This document shows, piece by piece, positions 7,535 to 13,971 of a stretch of DNA of 18,505 nucleotides. The stretch is from DATBIO01 sp036556965 (GTDB lineage Bacteria; Acidobacteriota; Vicinamibacteria; Fen-336). The stretch covers positions 1 to 18,505 of the forward strand of contig DATBIO010000031.1 of the NCBI GenBank assembly GCA_036556965.1, given 5' to 3'. A model generated the notes under the pieces. It saw only the letters and a list, made by a program, of their open reading frames with translations. It did not search any database and was not told the origin of the DNA. The first letter of the stretch is position 1; the number at the start of each line of letters is the position of its first letter. Position numbers and translations under genes: made by a program.

Positions 7535-8023
7535 CTACGGCTTGGGTTTCGGCTGTGGACGGAGGGCGGCGGGAGGGGTCCGGGAGGGTGCTGGCGGCCA
7601 CTGGACGTCGAGGCTGACATCCTCGAGCAGGCGCTCGGAGTCGCGGAGGAAGGAGTCCCAGGCCGCGGGGCTCCAGACCTCGAAGCGGTTGAGCACGCCG
7701 ACCACCACCGCCTCGCGAACAAGGCCCGCGCCCGCCCGCAGCACGGGGGGCAGCAGGATGCGGCCCTGCACGTCCAGGGTGCAGTCCGCGGCCCGCGAGG
7801 CCAGGAGCCGGGTGAGGGCCTTGACCGGCCGGCTGAACGCGGGCAGGGCGCCGAGCTGCTCCTCCAGGCGCTCCCACTCGGGCGGCGGATAGGCGGCGAG
7901 GCACTGGTCGAGGAGGGTGAGCACGAGGCGCCCCTCGCCCTCGGCCAGGGCCTTGCGGAAGGCGGCGGGCACCGGAAGGCGCCCCTTGGGGTCGATGCGA
8001 TGCCGATAAGTCCCTTTGAACAC
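7535..8023 (-). CDS. mraZ: Second MraZ paralogue with a proline-rich tail
   Basis: This 162-residue protein is also MraZ-like from end to end. MFKGTYRHRIDPKGRLPVPA at the N terminus carries the first DxxxR (D11-R15), and LDVQGRILLPPVLR carries the second (D84-R88). The C terminus differs from the rsmH-adjacent copy: after about residue 141 it ends in a Pro/Lys-rich tail (QWPPAPSRTPPAALRPQPK). The start is taken as GTG (8023-8021), since the protein then begins MFKG as canonical MraZ does; no clear Shine-Dalgarno sequence is at normal spacing. It lies 103 nt upstream of the other mraZ, same strand, and divergent from folC, with its own 10-bp-period repeat array just before the start. It may be a second regulator acting on the same class of sites; specificity cannot be read from sequence. 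Confidence 0.93.
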   Translation of the reverse strand: MFKGTYRHRIDPKGRLPVPAAFRKALAEGEGRLVLTLLDQCLAAYPPPEWERLEEQLGALPAFSRPVKALTRLLASRAADCTLDVQGRILLPPVLRAGAGLVREAVVVGVLNRFEVWSPAAWDSFLRDSERLLEDVSLDVQWPPAPSRTPPAALRPQPKPKP

Positions 8024-8036
8024 AGCGAGCTAGGAG
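8021..8036 (-). repeat. Copy 2 of the repeated element, overlapping the upstream mraZ start codon
   Basis: The minus strand reads CTCCTAGCTCGCTGTG and ends in the GTG start codon of the upstream mraZ. It matches the element at 7485-7501 except for one missing A. It suggests that the mraZ control region was duplicated along with the gene. Confidence 0.7.
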
Positions 8037-8066
8037 TCTTCCACACTTTCTTCCACTTTTCCACAC
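8037..8066 (-). promoter_or_regulatory. Second MraZ box between folC and the upstream mraZ
   Basis: On the minus strand GTGTGGAAAA, GTGGAAGAAA and GTGTGGAAGA begin at 8066, 8056 and 8046, again exactly 10 bp apart. The array ends 13 nt before the start codon of the upstream mraZ paralogue. It also covers the region where a -35 element of divergent folC would lie. The units resemble but are not identical to the array at 7458-7487 (GTGTGG alternates with GTGGAA). Confidence 0.75.
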
Positions 8067-8078
8067 TCAGGCCTGGGC

Positions 8079-8084
8079 TAGAGT
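8079..8084 (+). promoter_or_regulatory. Probable -10 element for folC (leaderless transcript)
   Basis: TAGAGT lies exactly 7 nt before the GTG at 8092. A transcript starting at the usual distance would begin at or beside that codon, leaving no room for a Shine-Dalgarno sequence. The same hexamer-7 nt-start arrangement occurs twice near 9908. No convincing -35 is seen. Confidence 0.45.
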
Positions 8085-8091
8085 GCCCATC

Positions 8092-9462
8092 GTGAACGCG
8101 ACCGAGCGGTATCTCGCCCAGCGCGCCCGGTTCGGGGTCAAGTTCGGACTCGACACCATGCGCGCGCTGCTCGCCGCGCTGGGACACCCGGAGCGCTCGT
8201 TCCCGGTCCTGGTGGTCGCCGGGACCAACGGCAAGGGCTCGGTCACCGCGTACGTGGACGCGGCGCTCGGCGCGAGCGGACTGCGCTGCGGCCGGTACAC
8301 CTCTCCCCACCTGGTGCGCGTGAACGAGCGCATCGCCGTGGGCGGGCGGCCCGTGGGCGACGCCGGCCTCGCCCGCGCCGTGGGGGCCGTCCGCGACGCG
8401 GCTTCCGCCCTGGTCCGCGAGGGGGCCCTCCCCGATCATCCGACGCACTTCGAGGTCCTCACCGCCGCGGGTCTCGTCCACTTCCGCGCCGCCCGGGTGG
8501 AGGCCGCGGTGCTCGAGGTGGGCCTCGGCGGCCGGCTCGACGCCACCAACGCCTGCGCGCCGCTGTGCTCCGCCATCGTGAGCGTGGACTTCGACCACGA
8601 GGCGCACCTGGGCGACACCCTGGCCGCCATCGCGCGGGAGAAGGCGGGCGTCCTCCGGCGGGGCCGCGTGACGGTGGTGGGCACCCTGCCCTCCGAGGCG
8701 CGGGAGGCCGTCGGCGAGGCGGCGCGCGCGCTGGGCGCGCGGCTCGTGGACGCCGCCGAGGGCGTGCGCGTGACGGAGGCGCGCGGCGGCCTGGTGGTGC
8801 GCACGCCCCGCCACACCTACCGCGGGGTGAGGCCCCTTCCCGGCCGGCACCAGCGGGACAACGCGGTGGTGGCCCTCCGCCTGCTGGAGGCGGCGCGGGA
8901 GGCAGGCCTGGGCGTGGACCTCGGGCGCTGCGCCGCCGGCCTCTCCCGGGCGCGCTGGCCGGGGCGGCTGCAGCGTGTCCCGGGCCGTCCCCCGCTCCTT
9001 CTCGACGGGGCGCACAATCCTGCCGGCGCGCGCGCCCTGGCTGACGCGCTGCGCGGAGGGCCCCCGTTCGTACTCGTGTTCGGGGCCATGGCGGATAAAG
9101 ACGTGGCGGGCATGGCCGCCGCGCTGTTCCCCCTGGCGCGCGTGGTCGTGCTCACGCAGCCGCCGGGAGAGCGCGCGGCCACGCCGGCGGAAGTGGCGCG
9201 GCGCGCTCCGGCGCCCCTCGCCCTGCTCGAGCCCAGGGTGGGCCGCGCCCTGGCCCTGGCCCGCCGCCGCGCCCGCGCCGGCGAGCGCGTGGTGGTGGCG
9301 GGAAGCCTGTTCCTGGTGGGGGACGTGCTCCGCCGGCTCAGTGCGGCGAAGCCGTCGCCGACGGCTTCTCGGGCGGCAGCAGCGCGTCCACGCGCCGGTG
9401 CACCTCGGTCCGCCAGTGGGCGTCCTCGCCGAAGACGGCCTCCACGCGCCCGGAAGGGCTGA
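8092..9462 (+). CDS. folC: FolC, bifunctional folylpolyglutamate/dihydrofolate synthase
   Basis: This cytoplasmic Mur-ligase relative adds glutamate to dihydropteroate and/or folates, retaining folate in the cell. From GTG 8092 the protein has 456 residues. Signatures are the P-loop GTNGKGS (44-50), GRYTSPHLVRVNERI, the FEVLTAAGL segment, EVGLGGRLDATN, and the C-terminal LLDGAHNPAGARAL with VFGAMADKD. An earlier in-frame GTG at 8083 adds three residues (MPI) but overlaps the proposed -10 hexamer, so 8092 is preferred. The family sequence ends at about VVVAGSLFLVGDVLRRL; the last 40 or so residues are Arg/Ala/Pro-rich and overlap the convergent gene by 125 nt, so they look like read-through rather than a domain. 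Divergent from the mraZ/dcw cluster. Confidence 0.95.
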   Translation: MNATERYLAQRARFGVKFGLDTMRALLAALGHPERSFPVLVVAGTNGKGSVTAYVDAALGASGLRCGRYTSPHLVRVNERIAVGGRPVGDAGLARAVGAVRDAASALVREGALPDHPTHFEVLTAAGLVHFRAARVEAAVLEVGLGGRLDATNACAPLCSAIVSVDFDHEAHLGDTLAAIAREKAGVLRRGRVTVVGTLPSEAREAVGEAARALGARLVDAAEGVRVTEARGGLVVRTPRHTYRGVRPLPGRHQRDNAVVALRLLEAAREAGLGVDLGRCAAGLSRARWPGRLQRVPGRPPLLLDGAHNPAGARALADALRGGPPFVLVFGAMADKDVAGMAAALFPLARVVVLTQPPGERAATPAEVARRAPAPLALLEPRVGRALALARRRARAGERVVVAGSLFLVGDVLRRLSAAKPSPTASRAAAARPRAGAPRSASGRPRRRRPPRARKG

Positions 9463-9892
9463 GCAGGTAGACCATCACGCCGTCCGGCCGTCCCCACTTC
9501 GCGGACGAGATGCGGCCTCCGCGGTCGTGGACGACGTGGAAGGTCAGCGCGAGGTCGCCCGTGTCCGGCACCTTGGGCGAGTCCACGTCGTCGAGGAGCA
9601 CGCCCATGGCGCGCAGGCCGCGCTTGAAGTGCTCGCGGTGCAGGCGCTCGATCTCCCGCAGGGTGGTCACCGTGTTCGGCCAGCGGCCGTCGAAGAAGAC
9701 GAGCAGCGCGGGGGAGCCGCGCATGGCTCCCACATGGCCGGACGCCTCGCCGGGCAGGCCGGGCGCCTCGAAGTCGGGGGCCATGTCCCCCGCTCCCACC
9801 GGCGTGGCCGGCGGCGCCTGCACGTAGAAGAAGAGCAGGACGAGCGCCGCCGCCACCAGCGCCGCCCCGGCGATCGTGAGCACGCGTCTCAT
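9338..9892 (-). CDS. Membrane-anchored thioredoxin-fold (redoxin-like) protein without cysteines
   Basis: The 184-residue protein has an N-terminal membrane anchor (about 5-24), a short spacer, then a redoxin-like domain: APDFEAPGL (38-46), LLVFFDGRWPNTVTTLREIERLH (63-85, broken here as LLVFFDGR then WPNTVTTLREIERLH), a VHDRGGRISSAKWG segment and GVMVYLLSPSGRVEAVFG (138-155). This follows the TlpA/AhpC order, including the strand that normally ends in WCxxC. Here that position reads RWPNT, and there is no cysteine anywhere in the protein. It cannot do thiol chemistry and may be a structural or binding homologue. The start is set at ATG 9892, not ATG 9901, because the latter overlaps the proposed -10 element. 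It overlaps folC tail-to-tail. Confidence 0.75.
   Translation of the reverse strand: MRRVLTIAGAALVAAALVLLFFYVQAPPATPVGAGDMAPDFEAPGLPGEASGHVGAMRGSPALLVFFDGRWPNTVTTLREIERLHREHFKRGLRAMGVLLDDVDSPKVPDTGDLALTFHVVHDRGGRISSAKWGRPDGVMVYLLSPSGRVEAVFGEDAHWRTEVHRRVDALLPPEKPSATASPH
9348..9368. repeat. Perfect palindrome in the shared 3' ends of folC and the redoxin-like gene
   Basis: Arms GAAGCCGTCG (9348-9357) and CGACGGCTTC (9359-9368) are perfectly complementary around a single base, or 8 bp around a 5-nt loop in RNA. It lies just inside both convergent genes. A bidirectional transcription terminator is possible, but no T-run follows on either strand. Confidence 0.5.
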
Positions 9893-9928
9893 GCGCGCCA
9901 TTCTACGCAGATAGAATCGCGGGCATGG
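9889..9928. promoter_or_regulatory. Symmetric divergent promoter driving two leaderless genes
   Basis: ATTCTA (9900-9905) and TAGAAT (9912-9917) form a perfect inverted repeat with a 6-nt centre. Each is a -10-like TAGAAT for one direction, and each is exactly 7 nt from an ATG: 9925 on the plus strand and 9892 on the minus strand. The symmetry extends: the 17-base arms 9889-9905 and 9912-9928 match at 14 of 17 positions when one is reverse-complemented. There is no Shine-Dalgarno sequence for either gene, which fits leaderless transcripts. Confidence 0.6.
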
Positions 9929-11100
9929 CGGGACGGCTCCCGGAGGTCGAGGAGATCGAGGCGGACATCATCGCCCTGCGCCGCGACCTGCACCAGCACC
10001 CGGAGCTGTCCTGGGAGGAGCGGCGCACGGGGGACCGCGTGGTCGCGTTCCTGGAGGGCGTGCCCGGCCTCACCCTCCGGCGCGGCCTCGGCGGCACCGG
10101 CCTCCTGGCCACCGTCGCCGGCGGGCCCGGTCCCACCGTCCTCCTGCGCGTGGACATGGACGCCCTGCCCGTCCAGGAGGACAGCGCGGCGCCGTACGCC
10201 TCGCGCACGGCGGGCGTCATGCACGCCTGTGGCCACGACGGCCACGTGGCCATGGGGGCGGCGGCGGCGCGCGTGCTCGCGCGAAGGCCTCCCGCGGGCA
10301 CGGTCAGGGTGCTCTTCCAGCCCGCGGAAGAGGGCGAGGGCGGAGCCCAGGCCATGGTGGCGGCGGGCGCCCTCGAGGGCGTGGACGTGGTGCTGGGCGT
10401 GCACCTGTGGAACGAGCTGGCGGCGGGCACCCTCGGGGTCAAGGAGGGCGCCCTCATGGCCGCGGTGGACCGGCTGCGCATCGTGATCCACGGGCGCGGC
10501 GGCCACGGCGGCACCCCGCACCGCTCCGCGGACCCCGTGGTGGCGGCGGCGCAGGTGGTGACCGGCCTCCAGACCGTGGTCTCCCGCGAGACCTCGCCCC
10601 TCCAGTCCGCGGTGGTGACCATCGGCTCCATCCACGGCGGGCAGGCCTTCAACGTCATCCCCGACGAGGTGACGCTGACCGGCACCCTCCGCACCTTCGA
10701 CACCGGGCTGCGCGCGGCCATGCCGGAGCGCCTCGCGCGCATCGCGGGCGGGATCGCGGGCGCCCTGGGGTGCCGGGCCGAGGTCGAGGTGCGGCCCGGC
10801 AACCCGCCCGTGGTCAACGACGGCGCGGCCGCGGCCCTGGCCGCGCGCGCCGCCGCGCGCGTGGTGGGCGAGGCGGCGGTGGTGCGGCCCGAGCCCACCA
10901 TGGGCGGCGAGGACATGGCCGTCTACTTCGAGCGCGTGCCGGGCTGCTTCGTCTTCGTGGGCTCGGCCAACGCGGCGCGCGGCCTCGACCAGCCCCACCA
11001 CAGCCCCCGCTTCGACTTCGACGAGCGCGCGCTCGCGCTGGGCTGCGCGTTCCTGGTGGAGGCGGCGGAGGAGGCCCTCCGCGCGCCTCAGTTCACGTAG
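9925..11100 (+). CDS. M20D-family N-acyl-amino acid amidohydrolase
   Basis: This is a metal-dependent aminoacylase/carboxypeptidase of the M20D group (hippurate hydrolase, IAA-amino acid hydrolase, N-acyl-L-amino acid amidohydrolase). The 391-residue protein starts with LRRDLHQHPELSWEE (18-32). The di-metal site is recognisable: ACGHDGH (101-107, ligands C102 and H104), PAEEGEGG (133-140, general base E135 and ligand E136), GVHLW (H160), and the distal HHSPRFDFDE near residue 366. GRGGHGGTPHRSADP (190-204) opens the dimerisation/lid domain. No signal peptide is seen, so it is probably cytoplasmic. The acyl group and amino acid cannot be read from sequence. Neighbouring the racemase-like enzyme, an N-succinyl-L-amino acid desuccinylase role is possible. 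The 3' end overlaps the convergent phosphodiesterase by 13 nt. Confidence 0.9.
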   Translation: MAGRLPEVEEIEADIIALRRDLHQHPELSWEERRTGDRVVAFLEGVPGLTLRRGLGGTGLLATVAGGPGPTVLLRVDMDALPVQEDSAAPYASRTAGVMHACGHDGHVAMGAAAARVLARRPPAGTVRVLFQPAEEGEGGAQAMVAAGALEGVDVVLGVHLWNELAAGTLGVKEGALMAAVDRLRIVIHGRGGHGGTPHRSADPVVAAAQVVTGLQTVVSRETSPLQSAVVTIGSIHGGQAFNVIPDEVTLTGTLRTFDTGLRAAMPERLARIAGGIAGALGCRAEVEVRPGNPPVVNDGAAAALAARAAARVVGEAAVVRPEPTMGGEDMAVYFERVPGCFVFVGSANAARGLDQPHHSPRFDFDERALALGCAFLVEAAEEALRAPQFT

Positions 11101-12851
11101 CCCAGGGCCCGCAGCCGCTCCCTGACGGACGCGGGCGGCTCACGCCGGGCCATGGCCACTCGCGCGCGAGGGACGGCATCCTGGTATGTGTCGATGTACT
11201 GGGGCGCCGTGGCGGCGGGAAAGATGCGCGGGTCGACCGTGCCGTCGATGTCCAGGGCCACGGGGGCCCCGAAGTAGCCGATGACGGACGGCCCGACGTC
11301 GAGCATCGAGACCGAGTCCGCCTCCTGCCGTCCGGCGTCGGGGCCCTGGGCGAAGAAGATCCCCGGGCTTTCGTACAGGTGGTCGAGCCTCTCGTGCCGC
11401 GCCCGGAAGACGGGGGCCACCCCGTGGTCCGACAGGACCACGAAGTTCGCCTCCGGCCTCCTCTCGCGAAGGGCGCCCAGGAAGCGGTCGAGGCGCCGGT
11501 AGATGTGCAGGATGTCCTGGCCCCGCGCGGAGGCGAAGTCCCCTTCCAGCAGGCGGCGCCATTCCGCCACGCCCAGGTGGTGGTTGGGCGCGTCCGTCCA
11601 GTGCGTGAAGAAGGCCACGAAGTCGAAGGGCTCGGCGTCCAGCGCCCGCAGGGTGAGGCGCTCCAGGGAGTCGAACATCGGCTCGTCGGCCCGCAGCCCG
11701 GGCGGCGGGCGGCGCGGCGCGAAGGGACCGTGCAGCCGGTCGAAGGAGCCCGGCGGGTACTCGTACCCCGCCAGGTCCGTGCCGGCGCGGACGGCGTCGA
11801 GCTTGGCGTCGTAGACGTCGCCGGCGAGGACGATCCCGTCCACCTTCTCCGCGGGAAAGGAGCCCAGCCAGTTGACGACGAGGCTGCGCCGCCCCGCTCG
11901 GGACAGCACCTGCCAGACGCTGGCCCCCGGCCGCTGCGCCGCGTTCGTCGCGCGCGTGGTCATGAGCGGCGGCCGCAGCGTGGCGAACACCCGCTGCGCG
12001 CCCAGGTTCGGGGGCAGCGCCTTCCACCACCCGTCGATGGGCTCGCGGAAGAGCACCGGATGGCGGGTGAGGAAGTCGTGGATCCCGTGGCGGCGGGCGC
12101 GCAGCCCCGTGGCCACCGACGTCCACACCACCGGCGAGTAGCCCCACCGGTGGTTGTCGAGCGACGACCGGAAGCCCTCCTGCATGAGGCGGCGGAACTC
12201 GGGCAGGTCGGTGGCGCCCGCCGCGGAGCGCAGCAGCCGCGGATCGACGCCGTCGAACGCGACGAGGACGAGGGGCCGGCGAGGGACGGGCCTCCAGTCG
12301 GGCGGCGTCGCGAGCACGGCGGCGCGCGTCACCGGCGTGGCCGAGGGAAGGGGCGGGATCCACGCGCCGCCCACGAGGGCGAGCGCGCCGAAGGCCATGG
12401 CCCCTGAGGGCACGCGCTCCAGCGGGCGGCGCAGCGCCACGAGGAGGGCGAGCACGCCGGCCACCGTGCCGGCGATGAGGATGGCCTCCACCGGCGCCGG
12501 CGCGTTCCACAGCGGCGGGGGCGTGAGGAAGACGTCCATCGTGTGCCCGCACCAGTACCGCAGCCACCGCACGGCCAGCGCGGCGAGGAACACGCCGGCG
12601 GCGGACCAGGCCGGCCCTCCCGCCAGCCGCCCCAGCCTGCTCTCCGCCACCCGGGGCAGCCGCCACGCGGCGGCGCTCACGAGCCACAGGACCGCCAGGA
12701 CCGCCGCGTACACGAAGGTCATGAGGAGGAGCAAGGCCAGCCGGTCCGCGCGGCGGATCTCGGCGCGGAGCGATACGGTGAGCACCACGCTGCCGGCCGT
12801 CATCACCGCCAGCCAGAGCAGGCCGGCGGCACGCCTCACGCCCGGGGTCAC
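11088..12851 (-). CDS. Membrane-anchored type I phosphodiesterase / alkaline phosphatase superfamily protein
   Basis: From GTG 12851 the protein has 587 residues. The first 165 or so contain four or five hydrophobic helices (about 9-27, 38-60, 84-97, 121-140, 150-165). A large catalytic domain of the nucleotide pyrophosphatase/phosphodiesterase type follows. Metal and catalytic motifs: LVLVAFDGVD (D200), SPVVWTSVATGL with probable nucleophile T244, FFTHWTDAPNHH (D420, H424) and VVLSDHG (D475, H476). The usual later histidine, in an HRxxG-type segment, is not obvious here (YESPGIFFAQGP), so one metal ligand is uncertain. Substrate unknown; such proteins act on nucleotides, phospholipids or phospho-glycans outside the membrane. 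The start lies 2 nt after the stop of the racemase-like gene, so the two are probably cotranscribed. Upstream GTG 12869 is an alternative start. Confidence 0.82.
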   Translation of the reverse strand: MTPGVRRAAGLLWLAVMTAGSVVLTVSLRAEIRRADRLALLLLMTFVYAAVLAVLWLVSAAAWRLPRVAESRLGRLAGGPAWSAAGVFLAALAVRWLRYWCGHTMDVFLTPPPLWNAPAPVEAILIAGTVAGVLALLVALRRPLERVPSGAMAFGALALVGGAWIPPLPSATPVTRAAVLATPPDWRPVPRRPLVLVAFDGVDPRLLRSAAGATDLPEFRRLMQEGFRSSLDNHRWGYSPVVWTSVATGLRARRHGIHDFLTRHPVLFREPIDGWWKALPPNLGAQRVFATLRPPLMTTRATNAAQRPGASVWQVLSRAGRRSLVVNWLGSFPAEKVDGIVLAGDVYDAKLDAVRAGTDLAGYEYPPGSFDRLHGPFAPRRPPPGLRADEPMFDSLERLTLRALDAEPFDFVAFFTHWTDAPNHHLGVAEWRRLLEGDFASARGQDILHIYRRLDRFLGALRERRPEANFVVLSDHGVAPVFRARHERLDHLYESPGIFFAQGPDAGRQEADSVSMLDVGPSVIGYFGAPVALDIDGTVDPRIFPAATAPQYIDTYQDAVPRARVAMARREPPASVRERLRALGYVN

Positions 12852-12853
12852 GG

Positions 12854-13948
12854 TCAGGCCCTCACCCACTCCTCTTGCCAGACCGTGGCCCCCGCGACGC
12901 GGGTCCACAGGATCTCGTGCCCGATGCCGGGACGCTCCGGCACCGCGATGGTCCCGTCCGACGATACCGTGACCGGGGGCTCCACGAGGTCTTCCTCGAA
13001 CATGCGCGCGGAGGCGGAAGTGTCCCCGGGGGTGAAGCCGGGCAGGGTCTGCAGGTGCACGTTGGCCAGCCGTCCGATGCCGGTCTCCAGCATCCCCCCG
13101 CACCACACGGGCACGCCGCGCTCCCGGCAGAGGTCGTGGATGGCCACGCTCGCCGCGAAGCCGCCCACGCGCCCCGCCTTGATGTTGATGACGCGGGCGG
13201 CGCCCAGCTCCAGGGCCTGCCAGCAGAGGTGGGGCGACCGCACCGACTCGTCGAGGCAGAGGGCGGTGGCGAGCCGGCGCTGCAGGCGCGCGTGGCCGAG
13301 GAGGTCGTCCCAGCCCAGCGGCTGCTCGACCATGAGCAGCCCCTGGCCGTCCAGGGCCTCGAAAACGGCGGTGTCGTCCGCGCCGTAGGCGCCGTTGGCG
13401 TCCACGAGCAGCGGGAGGTCGGGGAAGCGCCTGCGCAACGCCTCCACCAGCGCGACGTCGCGGCCGGGCTCGATCTTGACCTTGTAGCGCCGGTAGCCGG
13501 CCTCGCGCTCGCGGGCCACCACCTCGAGCAGGGCCTCCACGCTCTCCTGGAGGCCGATGGACACGCCGGCGGCGACCTCGCCGCCACGGCCGCCCAGCAG
13601 CCGGTGGAGGGGCACGCCCTCGCGCCGCGCCCACAGCTCCCAGACCGCCATCTCCAGCGCCGCCTTGGCCATCTCGTGGCCGCGGACGTGGCCGAAGCGG
13701 GCGGCCAGGTCGCGCGGGTGGGCCAGCGGCGCGGCCAGCGCGGCGGGGGCCAGGAAGTCGCGCAGGACGTGGATCACCGTCTCGGTGGTCTCGGGCAGGT
13801 AGGACGGCTCGGAGTCGGCCACGCACTCGCCCACCCCGGTCACGCCGTCGGCGGAGACCAGCACGAGCAGCACGTCCTTGACCGTGGTCCGGCCGCGCGA
13901 AGTCTGGAAGGGCCGGCGCAGCGGCACGGCGAGGCGCCTCACCTCCAC
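12854..13948 (-). CDS. Enolase-superfamily enzyme: o-succinylbenzoate synthase / N-acylamino acid racemase family
   Basis: The 364-residue protein belongs to the MenC type II/NAAAR group of the muconate-cycloisomerase subgroup. Active-site order is complete: KVK (K156, K158), metal ligands D183 (VDANGAY), E208 (MVEQPL) and D233 (CLDES), and the second base K257 (NIKAGRVGG). CGGMLETGIGR (283-293) and LPGFTPGDTSAS (302-313) are the family specificity-loop signatures. OSBS makes the menaquinone precursor; relatives racemise N-succinylamino acids, and many do both. No other men gene is in the window, so the racemase role is a real alternative. The start is uncertain: GTG 13948 begins at the family's conserved N terminus 23 nt after the fur-like stop; GTG 14005 or TTG 14014 would overlap that gene. 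Probably one operon with the genes on both sides. Confidence 0.9.
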   Translation of the reverse strand: MEVRRLAVPLRRPFQTSRGRTTVKDVLLVLVSADGVTGVGECVADSEPSYLPETTETVIHVLRDFLAPAALAAPLAHPRDLAARFGHVRGHEMAKAALEMAVWELWARREGVPLHRLLGGRGGEVAAGVSIGLQESVEALLEVVAREREAGYRRYKVKIEPGRDVALVEALRRRFPDLPLLVDANGAYGADDTAVFEALDGQGLLMVEQPLGWDDLLGHARLQRRLATALCLDESVRSPHLCWQALELGAARVINIKAGRVGGFAASVAIHDLCRERGVPVWCGGMLETGIGRLANVHLQTLPGFTPGDTSASARMFEEDLVEPPVTVSSDGTIAVPERPGIGHEILWTRVAGATVWQEEWVRA

Positions 13949-13971
13949 CCGGTCGAGCCGGGTGTCGCGGC

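Noticed and set aside
7458..8066. The GTGG repeats as a CRISPR-like or satellite array
   Set aside because: Only three 10-bp units in each place, no spacers, and position and period fit MraZ operators.
7495..9015. Minus-strand open frame of about 506 codons across folC and the upstream mraZ
   Set aside because: It is out of frame with mraZ and antisense to folC, with no family signature.
9899..9901. ATG 9901 as the start of the redoxin-like gene
   Set aside because: It overlaps the symmetric -10 hexamer; ATG 9892 gives the same protein minus three residues and matches the spacing of the divergent gene. Kept only as an alternative.
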